A stretch of 64,000 nucleotides of DNA from Flavobacterium oncorhynchi (GCF_002217355.1 NZ_MUHA01000023.1:1-64000); one strand, 5' to 3'; shown: positions 18,370-28,343, counted from the stretch's first letter. Made by a program: numbers and translations. The notes: generated from the letters alone by a model not told the origin.

Positions 18370-21300
18370 ATGAACTTTAAAAAACAAAATATAAGCAGAC
18401 TATTTCTTTATTTTTTGCTGCTTTTCGTAACACAATCTCTTTTTGCTCAAAAAGAAGTTCCTTTTTTTGGAAAAATAAATTGGATTAATGGTTTCGGAAA
18501 AGAAATTACAGGAGAGAATATTACGTATAATTCGGCTTTTCAAGATTATGCAACTGTTGCACTTTTAACGAGAACGACAGATGGAAATAAAACAATAGAA
18601 TGGGAAACAGCTCCCGTTCCAAAAGTTATAAAAGACGATTATGTATATTTCAGCTGGGTTGCGGGACATTCTTCAGGATCTAGCAGCGGAGACAGAAATT
18701 TTGATTTGTATGTGGATGGAAAAAAGATTTTGACTTTTACGACTTTACCTAAAAATCAAAAAACGAACTGGATTTTTAAAACAAATGACGGATCAGCATT
18801 AGCATTTCAGCAAATAAAATTAGATGGAGCAAACGACTCTCAAGGATATGCATTCTTGCGTCTTCCCGCCAATAAAGTAAAACCCGGAAAAGCTGTTCGA
18901 ATAAAAATTGTTGGTCAAAAGCAAAATAGCAACGATTGGTTTATGACTTTCAAATTTGCATTTGAAGAAAATGTAAAAGTAACTCCAATGCCTTTTCTTT
19001 TAAAAGATGGCACACAAACGCTGGCTTTAAGTGTTTTGCATTTTGGTAAAGACGAAATTGTAAATGTAAAAATCAACGAAAAAGAAAATTACACTTATAT
19101 CGCAAAAGATGGAATGAACAATTTTGACATTCCGATTAAAGCAGTTACAAAAGACGAAAATGTAAAAGTGCAGGTGAAACTTGCAGGCAAAACTTTTATT
19201 GATAACTTTTTTGTTGTTAAACCCATTGTTTACAGAGAATTTCACTTACTACATCATTCACATACTGATATTGGTTATTCGCATTTACAACCTGAGATTG
19301 TAAAAGTGCACAATAAAAATATTGATGATGCACTCGAAATGATCGAAAAAACAAAATCGTATCCAGAAGAAGCAAAATTCAAATGGAACATAGAATCGAT
19401 TTGGGCAGTCGAAAATTATTTGAAAGTTGCGACACCGACTCAAAAAGAGAAATTTACAGCGGCAGTAAAAAATGGTGACATTCTGCTTTCGGCATTATAT
19501 GTAAATATGCTTACCGGAATGAGTCAGGCCGAAGAAATGTTTCATTACACAGATTATGCCGCTAAACTGCGCAAAGACTTTGGTTTTACCATAAACAGCG
19601 CAATGATTTCTGATGTACCTGGATTTGCTTGGTCAACGGTAACGGCACTTTCAAAAGGAGGTGTAAAGTATTTTTCTATTGGATCTAATTTTATGGGATT
19701 AGATCATCCGTATAGGGGAGACAGAGCAGGGCATTTTCTAAAAAATTGGGGAGACAAACCTGTTTGGTGGACGTCGCCATCTGGACAAGAAAAAGTATTG
19801 TTTTGGGCTGGAGCCAAAGGATATTCGTCATGGCATGGCATGCAGCCGGGCGATATTTATGAAAGAGGAGCTAAGAAAATTGCAGATTATTTAAATGAAT
19901 TAACAGCCAATAATTATCCATATGATATGGTGCAATGGCGTTTTAATATTATTGCAGACAATGCTCCAATAGAACCTAATGCTTCTGATTTTGTAAAAAA
20001 ATGGAATGAAAAATATGCTTCTCCAAAATTAATTCTCAACACTGCCGATAAAATGTTTGAAGCATTTGAGAAAAAGTACGGCGATAAAATACCAACTGTA
20101 AAAGGCGATTTGACGCCTTATTGGGAAGATGGAGCACTTTCGACAGCTGATGAAGAAGGAAAAAACAGAGTTAACAGTTTACGTTTGCAGCAATTAACGA
20201 CGCTTTATACCATGTTGCAGCCTAAAAAGTACGATCAACAGAATTTTTATGAAGCTTGGAGAAATATTATAATGTTTCATGAGCATACTTGGGGTGCACA
20301 CAATAGTATATCTGACCCAGATTCTCATTTTGTAACCGAACAATGGCGGATAAAAAAACAGTTTATGCTTGATGCTGATACAGAGATTAATGCATTAGAA
20401 AAAAACTTATTTGAAACCATAAGCAATTCTAAATCTAAGAAAATTGCCGTTTTCAACACATCATCTTGGAAAAGAACCGGATTGGTACTTATTGAAACAA
20501 CTGTAAAAGGAAAATCTGTGAAAGATGCAAGCGGAAAAATTACACCATTACAGCAATTGAGCAACGGAAAATATGCTTTTATCGCAACCGATGTTCCTGC
20601 TTTTGGAACTGCATTTTATGAAATTACAGATAAAACAAAATCAGATTTTAGTAATCAATTTGTTTTAGGAGATCATTCTTTGTCGAACGGAAAAATTGAG
20701 TTTGGCTGGGATAAAAACAACGGAAGTATTACAAATTTAAAAACGATTTCAGATTATAATTATGCGGGCGATTTCAATAAACAAGGTTTAAATAGTTATT
20801 GGTACGTTCCCGGTTTAAATCCAGAAGAAGTTCAAACGAATACAAATGTTCAGGTTAAAACTTTGGAAAGCGGACCTGTAGTAACATCAGTTTCAATTAT
20901 ATCTGATGCGCCGGGAGCTAACAAATTGGAACGAATTATTTCGCTTTACAGCGGAAGTAATCAAGTATTGATACATAATATTTTAGACAAAAAAGCTATT
21001 CGTACCAAAGAAGGAGTTCATTTTGGATATCCATTCAACACACAATTAACAAAAACTACGCTTGATGCAGGTTATGGAACAATTGAGTTTTTGAAAGATC
21101 AATTGGCAGGATCAAATATGGATTTTCTTTATGGAAGAAGATGGCTCGATGTATCATCAGGAGATAAAGGAGTGCAATGGATGCTTTTAGAATCTCCTTT
21201 GGTCGAACCAAACAGTATGGTTGACGAACGAAAAGAGGTTGTGCCTAATTATAAGGAATGGAAAAAAACAGAGAAGCCAACTTCTACATGGTTCTCATAT

Positions 21301-21714
21301 GTAATGAATAATTATTGGCACACCAATTACAAAGCGGATCAGAGCGGCATTGTGAACTTTAAATATGCACTTCGACCTCATGAAACAACAGATAGAGCAG
21401 TAATGGAAAAAGAAGCCGCAGAGTTTACACAGCCACTGATTGCAATGACTGTAAATGAAGATGTAAAACTGCCTGTAAATTTATTCGAATTGACTAATTC
21501 TAGAATAGTGGTAACTAGTTTAACACCAAATCAAGATGGTACAATATTAATGCGTTTATTCAATCCAGAACAATCAGAACAGGAAACCAAATTTGTATGG
21601 AAATCTTTGCAGCCAAAAGCAATTATAGATAAAACAACTGGAGCTGAAAAAACAAAATCTACTGAAATTAATATGACAGGAAGCGGTGTTTCAGAATTTA
21701 TACTGAAAATATAA
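18370..21714 (+). CDS. GH38 alpha-mannosidase, secreted
   Basis: A 1114-residue protein with a signal peptide (about 1-26). An N-terminal beta-rich extension of about 260 residues may bind carbohydrate (FDLYVDGKKILTF, then GYAFLRLPANKVKPG). The GH38 catalytic part starts near residue 290. Zinc ligands are likely His298 and Asp300 in HHSHTDIGYSH. The probable nucleophile is Asp415 in AMISDVPGFAW, with a further zinc His in MFHEHTWGAHNS. GH38 retaining enzymes cleave alpha-mannosides from N-glycans and mannans. It lies between the sulfatase (13-base gap) and a GH92 lipoprotein gene (74-base gap). The extension makes it longer than cytosolic bacterial GH38 enzymes. Linkage specificity is unknown. 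Confidence 0.87.
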   Translation: MNFKKQNISRLFLYFLLLFVTQSLFAQKEVPFFGKINWINGFGKEITGENITYNSAFQDYATVALLTRTTDGNKTIEWETAPVPKVIKDDYVYFSWVAGHSSGSSSGDRNFDLYVDGKKILTFTTLPKNQKTNWIFKTNDGSALAFQQIKLDGANDSQGYAFLRLPANKVKPGKAVRIKIVGQKQNSNDWFMTFKFAFEENVKVTPMPFLLKDGTQTLALSVLHFGKDEIVNVKINEKENYTYIAKDGMNNFDIPIKAVTKDENVKVQVKLAGKTFIDNFFVVKPIVYREFHLLHHSHTDIGYSHLQPEIVKVHNKNIDDALEMIEKTKSYPEEAKFKWNIESIWAVENYLKVATPTQKEKFTAAVKNGDILLSALYVNMLTGMSQAEEMFHYTDYAAKLRKDFGFTINSAMISDVPGFAWSTVTALSKGGVKYFSIGSNFMGLDHPYRGDRAGHFLKNWGDKPVWWTSPSGQEKVLFWAGAKGYSSWHGMQPGDIYERGAKKIADYLNELTANNYPYDMVQWRFNIIADNAPIEPNASDFVKKWNEKYASPKLILNTADKMFEAFEKKYGDKIPTVKGDLTPYWEDGALSTADEEGKNRVNSLRLQQLTTLYTMLQPKKYDQQNFYEAWRNIIMFHEHTWGAHNSISDPDSHFVTEQWRIKKQFMLDADTEINALEKNLFETISNSKSKKIAVFNTSSWKRTGLVLIETTVKGKSVKDASGKITPLQQLSNGKYAFIATDVPAFGTAFYEITDKTKSDFSNQFVLGDHSLSNGKIEFGWDKNNGSITNLKTISDYNYAGDFNKQGLNSYWYVPGLNPEEVQTNTNVQVKTLESGPVVTSVSIISDAPGANKLERIISLYSGSNQVLIHNILDKKAIRTKEGVHFGYPFNTQLTKTTLDAGYGTIEFLKDQLAGSNMDFLYGRRWLDVSSGDKGVQWMLLESPLVEPNSMVDERKEVVPNYKEWKKTEKPTSTWFSYVMNNYWHTNYKADQSGIVNFKYALRPHETTDRAVMEKEAAEFTQPLIAMTVNEDVKLPVNLFELTNSRIVVTSLTPNQDGTILMRLFNPEQSEQETKFVWKSLQPKAIIDKTTGAEKTKSTEINMTGSGVSEFILKI

Positions 21715-21788
21715 AATCAGTTAAAATCAGCATCAGAGATTTATCGTTCTAATTTTAAAAAAATGCCTTGATATTAAATTTAAGATAT

Positions 21789-24170
21789 ATGAAAACAATT
21801 TCAAAGACAATAATATTGTTCGCAATGTTTATTTCGCTTTTCTCTTGTTCAAAGAAAAAAGATGATTTTAATGCAACAGCTTGGGTCGATCCGCAGATAG
21901 GTTCCGTGCATGGACGTTGGTTTTTTTATACGCCAGCCTCATTGCCTTTTGGAATGGCAAAATTGGCTCCGCACACTAATGCTTACGGAAGCGGTGGAAG
22001 CTGGGCACCTTGCGGCTACGACGATCGTCATAATTCGATTGAAGGCTTTGGACATTTTCACGAGTTTCAAATTGGCGGTTTAGTTGCAATGCCCATAACG
22101 GGAGAATTGCAGACTACACCTGGAACTTTAGAAAAACCAGAAACAGGATATCGATCAACATTTGACAAAGAAGAAGAATATGCTGAACCTGGGTATTACT
22201 CTGTTTTCTTAAAAGAATATAAAATCAAGGCAGAATTAACAGCTACAGAAAGAGTAGGATTTCATCGTTATACTTTTCCTGAATCTGGAGCATCACATAT
22301 TATCTTTGATATTGGTCATCGTCAGGGCGAAAGCAGCGGTGTTACCGAAGCAGAGATGAAGCTTTCTGGAAAAAATACTTTAGAAGGAACGATCGAAACG
22401 TTTCCTGAGTATTTGAAATTCTGTGATCCAGAAAAACGAGTGAAAATGTATTTTGTAATTCAGCTTAGTAAAACGCCGAAGTCCTTTGGTTCATTTGTAG
22501 AAGATAAAACATTTGACGGTCAAAAGGAAACTAAAGGAATTGGAAACGGAATGTATATCAATTTCGCTACCAAAAAAGGAGAAGTTGTCGAAATGCAAGT
22601 GGGACTTTCGTACACAAGTATTGAAAACGCAAAATTGAATTTGAAAGCTGAAGCGACTGGACAAACTTTTGATGCTGTAAAAGAAACAGCTCACGAAAAA
22701 TGGAATGAAAAGTTAGGACGAATTAAAGTAGAAACAAAAGACAGCATCAATAAAGTAAAATTCTACACAGGTTTATATCACGCTCTTCTAGGACGCGGGT
22801 TAGCAAGCGATGCTAAGGGAACTTATCCAAGACATGATGGAAAAATAGGTCAAATACCATTAGATGAAAATGGAAAACCAAAATACAATCATTACAATAC
22901 AGATGGAATTTGGGGCGGATTTTGGAATTTAGGACAGCTTTGGGCTTTGGCGTATCCAGATTATTTGAGTGAGTATCTTCAATCTAATATTGATTTTGCA
23001 AAAGAAACGGGCTGGTTACACGATGGAATTGCAGCTGGAGCGCACGCAAATGGTGTACAAACAAATTGTTTTGGTTTGATGATTGCAGCGGCTTATAATA
23101 GTGGCATTCGAGATTTTGATGTAGAAGAAGCTTATAAGATTGCATATAAAAACGAAACAGGCTATAGTAAACGTCCATTTGGTTCAGGAAAATACGATTT
23201 AGCCTATTTTGTAAAAGAAGGATACATTCCATCAAAAGATACCACACTTGCAAATGGATGGGTATTTAATTTTGGCGCGTCACATACTCTTGAATTTGCC
23301 TATACATCTTATGGAGTTTCTCAATTTGCAAAAGCTTTAGGCAAGACAGAGGATTATAATAAACTAACAAAACAAGCAGGAAACTGGAAGAACATTTTTG
23401 ATCCAGAAACCAAATTTATTCGTCCAAAATATGAAAACGGAAAATTCATAGAAAATTTTAATCCAATGGAAGCTTGGAGAGGATTTCAGGAAGCAAATGC
23501 CTATCAATATACTTGGTACGTACCACAAGATCCTGCAGGATTAATCAAAATTTTAGGTTTGGAATTATTCAACAAACGTTTGGAAACCACGTTTAATGAA
23601 AGTCAAAAATCGACTTTTGGCGGAGGAAAAGGAATTGACAGTTTCTCAGGCTTAGAAAGGTTGTACAATCACGGAAATCAGCCATGTCTCCATCATTCTT
23701 TTTTGTTTAATTATTCTGGAAAACCTTGGCTTACACAAAAATGGTCGCGCGCTATTTGCGAAGAGTTCTATGGCGCAGAACCACTTCACGGTTACGGATT
23801 TGGACAAGACGAAGATCAAGGACAATTGGGAGCTTGGTTTGTAATGGCTTCAATGGGATTGTTTGATGTTCAGGGACATGCAGCCATGAATCCAACATTT
23901 CAGTTTGGAAGTCCATTATTTGATAAAGTGACCATTAAACTCGATCCGAAATATTATAAAGGCGAGGAACTTATAATCGAGACTAAAAATAATTCGAAGA
24001 AAAACAAATACATTCAGTCAGCATCTTTCAACGGAGAAAAAATTGAAAATGCCTGGATTGATCGCAAAAAACTAACCGATGGTGGAACCTTATTTTTTGA
24101 AATGGGAGTAAAACCAAATACCAAATGGGGAATTAAGACACCTCCGCCGTCAATGAGTACAAGTGAATGA
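21789..24170 (+). CDS. GH92 alpha-mannosidase, lipoprotein, HGNQ variant
   Basis: A 793-residue GH92 enzyme. The chosen ATG gives a lipoprotein signal with lipobox LFSC. A longer reading from an upstream TTG would only lengthen the signal. Family landmarks are the N-terminal WVDPQIGSVHGRWFF and the calcium-dependent catalytic half, with Glu568 in FQEANAYQYTW. The C-terminal acidic motif is GQDEDQGQLGAW. In the HGN(E) segment that helps set linkage choice in characterised members, Gln631 replaces Glu (NHGNQPCLHH). The second GH92 of this window has Glu there. This suggests a different mannose linkage for this paralogue. It is probably anchored in the periplasm or outer membrane and ends the sulfatase-GH38-GH92 operon. 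Confidence 0.9.
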   Translation: MKTISKTIILFAMFISLFSCSKKKDDFNATAWVDPQIGSVHGRWFFYTPASLPFGMAKLAPHTNAYGSGGSWAPCGYDDRHNSIEGFGHFHEFQIGGLVAMPITGELQTTPGTLEKPETGYRSTFDKEEEYAEPGYYSVFLKEYKIKAELTATERVGFHRYTFPESGASHIIFDIGHRQGESSGVTEAEMKLSGKNTLEGTIETFPEYLKFCDPEKRVKMYFVIQLSKTPKSFGSFVEDKTFDGQKETKGIGNGMYINFATKKGEVVEMQVGLSYTSIENAKLNLKAEATGQTFDAVKETAHEKWNEKLGRIKVETKDSINKVKFYTGLYHALLGRGLASDAKGTYPRHDGKIGQIPLDENGKPKYNHYNTDGIWGGFWNLGQLWALAYPDYLSEYLQSNIDFAKETGWLHDGIAAGAHANGVQTNCFGLMIAAAYNSGIRDFDVEEAYKIAYKNETGYSKRPFGSGKYDLAYFVKEGYIPSKDTTLANGWVFNFGASHTLEFAYTSYGVSQFAKALGKTEDYNKLTKQAGNWKNIFDPETKFIRPKYENGKFIENFNPMEAWRGFQEANAYQYTWYVPQDPAGLIKILGLELFNKRLETTFNESQKSTFGGGKGIDSFSGLERLYNHGNQPCLHHSFLFNYSGKPWLTQKWSRAICEEFYGAEPLHGYGFGQDEDQGQLGAWFVMASMGLFDVQGHAAMNPTFQFGSPLFDKVTIKLDPKYYKGEELIIETKNNSKKNKYIQSASFNGEKIENAWIDRKKLTDGGTLFFEMGVKPNTKWGIKTPPPSMSTSE

Positions 24171-24200
24171 GTTTTTAAAACTTTTTAATGGAGATTTTAT

Positions 24201-24341
24201 TTAAACACATTAAAACATAGTTTTTTTGATAATCATTTGTCAGGCTGAGCGAAGTTGTTGTCAGGCTGAGCGGAGTCGAAGCCCACGTGCCAATTGGAAC
24301 GCCCTTCGACTTCGCTTAGGGTGACAATTCACAAACCAATT
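24201..24341 (-). repeat. REP-like composite repeat, copy 2 (inverted)
   Basis: Read on the minus strand this matches the unit at 14988-15125 over about 135 bases. It has a few substitutions and a slightly longer second CTGAGCGAAG block (AACTTCGCTCAGCCTGAC). Together the two copies bracket the MFS-sulfatase-GH38-GH92 block as an inverted pair. The rest of the 305-base gap to the next gene (24342-24475) shows only a short GATAGCTATC palindrome and a CAACAACAA run. Confidence 0.85.
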
Positions 24342-24475
24342 ATGTGAAAAATATGTATTTCTTTTTGTACTCATTATTTACAATCTCGATAGCTATCAGA
24401 CTATTTGGTTAACAACAACAACAACAACAAACCATAAACTAAAAACAACAAATAATAATTCCAATTTAAATAAAC

Positions 24476-25768
24476 ATGAAAAAAATACTTTCATCAGCAG
24501 CGGCACTTGCTTTTATGCTGACTCTTACAGCACAGCCAAAAATGCCGATTGACAAAAAATTGTCGGAGAAAATCAAGAACGATCAAAATATGACGTTCGT
24601 AAAAAAGAAAGCTTTAGAAGTAATTAAAACTGGTGTAAATGCTGGTGACGGTTATCGCGAAGTATGGATTCGCGATTATAATACCTTTATTGAATTAGCC
24701 GCACAAGTCACTAAAAAAGAAGATATAAAAGAGAATCTGCTAGTGTTTTTTAGAATGCAGGGCGATGACGGAAACATTATTGACGGTTATACTCCTAAAG
24801 AACAAATTGGTGCTGGAGAAACTGATTTTTCGTATTCGAAATTAGAACCAAGATATGCAGCTCATAAAAATACAGTTGAAACTGACCAAGAAACATCTTT
24901 GGTACAAGCAGTTTACAAATACATTCAGTTAACTGGCGATAAATCTATCTTAGCAGAAAAAGTTGGAGATAAAACCGTTGCAAAAAGGTTAGAATGGTCT
25001 ATGGACTTTTTAATGAAAAACCGCTATACAACAAAATACGGCTTAATTACAGGTGCAACAACAGCAGATTGGGGCGATGTACAGCCAGAAGAAGGTTACG
25101 GAGTTGATCTTGATGGAAATACGCATATGGCTTGTGATATTTACGACAACGCCATGTTTATAGTTGCTTTGAATAATATGATGGAGATACTTCCGTCAAC
25201 TAAAACCAAATGGCAAAAAATCAAAACTGACGTTGCTAAAAACACAAGAACTTATCTTTGGGATGCTAAAAATCAAAAATACATTCCGCATTTGTATTTA
25301 AATGGTTCGCCATTTCCAGCAGATTTTGATGAGAATAATATCTTCTATTTCGGAGGGACAACTGTTGCAATGGAAGCAGGATTATTGAGCAAAGCAGAAG
25401 TAAAAGCTTCGCTTGACGAAATGGTAAAAAGAGTAAAAGAAGCTGGAGCACCATCTATTGGTTTAACCCTTTATCCACCTTATCCTAATGGTTTTTTTGT
25501 AAACAAAATTATGAATCCAGTTTACAGCTATCAAAATGGCGGCGATTGGACTTGGTTTGGAGCAAGAACAATTCAGCAATTAATTAAATACGGATATGTG
25601 GAAGAAGCTTACAGAGAAGTACAGCCAATGCTGAAACGAGTAAAAGACAATAACGGTTTCTACGAATGGTATTCGATAAAAAATGAACCAAGAGGATCAG
25701 GAACTTTTAGAGGCGAGGCTGGAGTTTTATACACCGCAATTGTAATGTTTGAAAATCTGAATAAATAA
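24476..25768 (+). CDS. Secreted (alpha/alpha)6-barrel glycosidase of unassigned family
   Basis: A 430-residue protein with a signal peptide (about 1-19). The motifs are typical of six-hairpin, (alpha/alpha)6-barrel glycosidases: GYREVWIRDYNTFIELA (Arg66-Asp67), ETDQETSLVQAVYKYIQLTGD, GATTADWGD (Asp198, Asp201), YSYQNGGDWTWFGAR and a terminal GTFRGEAGVLYTAI. GH125 exo-alpha-1,6-mannosidases have a similar size and fold. The GH125 pattern I remember (for example PAMWLRDSTSQ) is not well matched, so I do not assign it. GH63-like or amylo-1,6-glucosidase-like relations are equally possible. Context between mannosidases suggests an alpha-mannoside or another N-glycan terminal sugar as substrate. 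A strong terminator follows at once, so it is probably transcribed alone or ends an operon. Confidence 0.7.
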   Translation: MKKILSSAAALAFMLTLTAQPKMPIDKKLSEKIKNDQNMTFVKKKALEVIKTGVNAGDGYREVWIRDYNTFIELAAQVTKKEDIKENLLVFFRMQGDDGNIIDGYTPKEQIGAGETDFSYSKLEPRYAAHKNTVETDQETSLVQAVYKYIQLTGDKSILAEKVGDKTVAKRLEWSMDFLMKNRYTTKYGLITGATTADWGDVQPEEGYGVDLDGNTHMACDIYDNAMFIVALNNMMEILPSTKTKWQKIKTDVAKNTRTYLWDAKNQKYIPHLYLNGSPFPADFDENNIFYFGGTTVAMEAGLLSKAEVKASLDEMVKRVKEAGAPSIGLTLYPPYPNGFFVNKIMNPVYSYQNGGDWTWFGARTIQQLIKYGYVEEAYREVQPMLKRVKDNNGFYEWYSIKNEPRGSGTFRGEAGVLYTAIVMFENLNK

Positions 25769-25780
25769 TAAAATCAGAGA

Positions 25781-25821
25781 AAGGTGAAGTAGATAAGATA
25801 ATTATCAACTTCACCTTTTTT
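25781..25821 (+). terminator. Terminator after the (alpha/alpha)6 glycosidase gene
   Basis: The 10-base stem AAGGTGAAGT / ACTTCACCTT with a 17-base loop ends in a T run. It starts 12 bases after the stop codon. Confidence 0.85.
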
Positions 25822-26105
25822 ATAGAGCAGGATTTAATAGAACCTTAATTTAGGATTGTATTTATGTAAGTGAGATATTTCGTAAGAGATATCTTTTTTT
25901 ATTTTTTAACTTAAAATAAGGGCAATTGCAACTTAAATTTAGATAAAATCGGAGTATTATTTTATCAAAAAGATATTCTATCTTTAAATTTCTGAAATAT
26001 TTCAAATAAAGTAATAAAGAAGAATGTTTATTCTTTGAAGTAAAGTAAGTTAAGGTTTTTTAAAACAATTGGCATAACTGAATTGTATAGTCATTTGTTT
26101 TAATT
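25822..26105. other. AT-rich intergenic DNA with little recognisable content
   Basis: No coding sequence was found. A weak 6-base hairpin (AGATAT at 25874, ATATCT at 25890) is followed by a long T run and might be a minor terminator. No convincing TTTG / TAnnTTTG promoter pair was found upstream of the GH3 gene. Only the operator-like site at 26106-26121 stands out. Confidence 0.4.
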
Positions 26106-26121
26106 GATAAAACGATTTAGT
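26106..26121. promoter_or_regulatory. Candidate LacI operator upstream of GH3
   Basis: GATAAAACGATTTAGT fits ACTAnAnCGnTnTAGT with two mismatches, both in the left arm. It is 38 bases before the GH3 start codon, where a bound repressor would block transcription or early elongation. Confidence 0.5.
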
Positions 26122-26159
26122 AAAAAAGAAACTCGATAATAAAATTTAAAAACTCAATA

Positions 26160-28343
26160 ATGAATTGCTTAAAAAATTACCGATTTGTACTGTTTTTTTG
26201 TTTCTGTGTCGGAATTACTTCTGCGCAGCAAAAAACATATCCTTATAAAAATCAAAATTTATCGATAGATAAAAGAGTAGACGATTTACTAAAACAATTG
26301 ACGATTGAAGAGAAAATTTCTTTATTAGGTTTTGAAAGCAAAGCTGTTAAACGATTAGATATTCCGCAGTATAATTGGTGGAACGAATCGCTGCATGGAG
26401 TAGCACGAGCAGGGAAAGCAACTGTTTTTCCGCAAGCTTTAGGAATGGCAGCTTCTTTTAATGATAATTTATTAAATGAGGTAGCAAATGCCATTTCAAC
26501 CGAAGCCAGAGCCAAAAATAATATGGCTGTAGCCAAAGATCGTCGTTTACAATATATGGGACTTAATTTCTGGTCGCCAAACATCAATATTTTTAGAGAT
26601 CCGCGTTGGGGAAGAGGACAAGAAACGTACGGTGAAGATCCTTTTCTAACAGGAAAAATGGGAACCGCTTATGTAAAAGGTTTGCAAGGAACAGATCCAA
26701 AATACATGAAAGCGGCAGCTTGTGCCAAACATTTTGCAGTACACAGCGGCCCTGAAAAAAACAGACATTCGATTGATGTGATTGTAGATGAGAAAGATTT
26801 GAGAGAAACTTATTTGTACGCTTTCAAAAAATTAGTTGATGCCAAAGTAGAAACCGTAATGTGTGCTTATAATCGTGTAAATTCAGAACCTTGCTGCACT
26901 GGTAAAACATTACTAAAAGATATTTTGCGAAATGAATGGAAATTTGGCGGTCATGTTGTTACCGATTGTTGGGCTCTTCAGGATATTTACGAAAGCCATA
27001 AAACCCTGCCAAACAGCGTAACTGTTGCTGCTGAAGCAATTAAAGCGGGCGTAAATATGGATTGCAGCGGATTATTACAAAAAGATGCGATTAATGCGCT
27101 AAATCAAAAATTAATTACTCAAAAAGATATTGATAACGCATTAACACCAACTTTACGTACACAGTTCAAATTAGGATTTTACGACAAAGCAGAAGATAAT
27201 CCGTATAGAAAATATGGTATAGATAGTATTGCCAATACGTATCACAGAAATCTAAGCCGAAAAATGGCAGAACAAAGTATGGTTTTGTTGAAGAACGGTG
27301 AAGTGGGAGAAAAGAAAACAAAATTGCTTCCGCTAAAAAAAGAAGATTATAAATCGATGGTTGTCGTTGGGCCAAATGCTGCGTCACTAGATGCTTTATT
27401 AGGTAATTATCACGGAATTACAGATAAAGCCGTAAATTTTGTAGAAGGTATTGCAGGTGCTGTAGATCCTGATACTCGTGTAGAATATGATATGGGCTGC
27501 GATTTTACAGATACAAAAAACTTTGGTGGTGTTTGGGCAGCTTCTATGGCTGATTTGACGATTGCAGTAATTGGTTTTACTCCAGTTTATGAAGGCGAAG
27601 AAGGCGATGCTTTTTTAGCTGACGGAAAAGGCGATAGAAAAAACATGGATTTACCAGCGTCGCATATTGCATATATAAAAGCACTTCGTAAAGGAACTAA
27701 ATCGCCGCTTATAGCAGTTGTAACAGGCGGAAGTGCCGTTGATATTTCGGCAATTGAGCCTTATGTAGATGCAATTGTTTTTGCGTGGTATCCTGGAGAA
27801 CAAGGCGGAACTGCTTTGGCAAATCTTCTTTTTGGAAAAGTTTCTCCATCAGGACATTTACCGGTTAGTTTCTACAAATCGTTCAGCGATTTACCAGATT
27901 ATAACAGTTACGCAATGGCAGGAAGAACGTATCGCTATTCTGATAAAGAGGTACAATATCCGTTTGGGTTTGGTTTAAGTTACAGCACTTTTGGCTACAA
28001 TTGGGTTCGACAGCCTAAAACAGTCAAAATGAATTCAAACGAAATTTCAATGCAAATCGAAATTTTTAATACAGGAAATTATGATGCTGATGAAGTTGCT
28101 CAGGTATATGTAGAATATCCAAACGTTGATAGAATGCCGTTGAAAGAACTGAAAGCTTTTAAACGCGTTTCGTTGGTTAAAGGAAAATCAAAAACAATCA
28201 CATTGCAAATTCCATTGGAAGAGCTTCAAAAATGGGACGAGACTACAAAACAATTTAAGATCTATGAAGGAAACTACACATTGAAAATCGGTTCGAATTC
28301 AAGAGATACAATGTTGGAAGGTAGTTTTGAGATTGTGAAGTAG
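26160..28343 (+). CDS. GH3 glycosidase, beta-xylosidase-like
   Basis: A 727-residue secreted GH3 enzyme (signal peptide about 1-22). The N-terminal barrel carries YNWWNESLHGVARAG (71-85), then FRDPRWGRGQETYGEDP, AKHFAVHSGPE and the nucleophile Asp269 in HVVTDCWAL. The second alpha/beta domain spans roughly 350-590, and a fibronectin-III-like domain follows at about 640-720 (EIFNTGNYDADEVAQVYVE). The NWWNE.LHG form is seen in GH3 beta-xylosidases and arabinosidases rather than plain beta-glucosidases. In an N-glycan locus this points to a possible beta-1,2-xylosidase acting on plant or invertebrate glycans. That is an inference. A candidate LacI operator lies just upstream, linking it to the susC and PNGase genes. 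Confidence 0.85.
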   Translation: MNCLKNYRFVLFFCFCVGITSAQQKTYPYKNQNLSIDKRVDDLLKQLTIEEKISLLGFESKAVKRLDIPQYNWWNESLHGVARAGKATVFPQALGMAASFNDNLLNEVANAISTEARAKNNMAVAKDRRLQYMGLNFWSPNINIFRDPRWGRGQETYGEDPFLTGKMGTAYVKGLQGTDPKYMKAAACAKHFAVHSGPEKNRHSIDVIVDEKDLRETYLYAFKKLVDAKVETVMCAYNRVNSEPCCTGKTLLKDILRNEWKFGGHVVTDCWALQDIYESHKTLPNSVTVAAEAIKAGVNMDCSGLLQKDAINALNQKLITQKDIDNALTPTLRTQFKLGFYDKAEDNPYRKYGIDSIANTYHRNLSRKMAEQSMVLLKNGEVGEKKTKLLPLKKEDYKSMVVVGPNAASLDALLGNYHGITDKAVNFVEGIAGAVDPDTRVEYDMGCDFTDTKNFGGVWAASMADLTIAVIGFTPVYEGEEGDAFLADGKGDRKNMDLPASHIAYIKALRKGTKSPLIAVVTGGSAVDISAIEPYVDAIVFAWYPGEQGGTALANLLFGKVSPSGHLPVSFYKSFSDLPDYNSYAMAGRTYRYSDKEVQYPFGFGLSYSTFGYNWVRQPKTVKMNSNEISMQIEIFNTGNYDADEVAQVYVEYPNVDRMPLKELKAFKRVSLVKGKSKTITLQIPLEELQKWDETTKQFKIYEGNYTLKIGSNSRDTMLEGSFEIVK

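Noticed and set aside
24394..24403. GATAGCTATC palindrome before the (alpha/alpha)6 glycosidase
   Set aside because: Only 10 bases, no second copy and no promoter elements nearby, so chance is likely.
24476..25768. Assignment to GH125
   Set aside because: Size, fold motifs and context fit, but the characteristic GH125 sequence blocks I remember are not present. Left as an unassigned (alpha/alpha)6 glycosidase.
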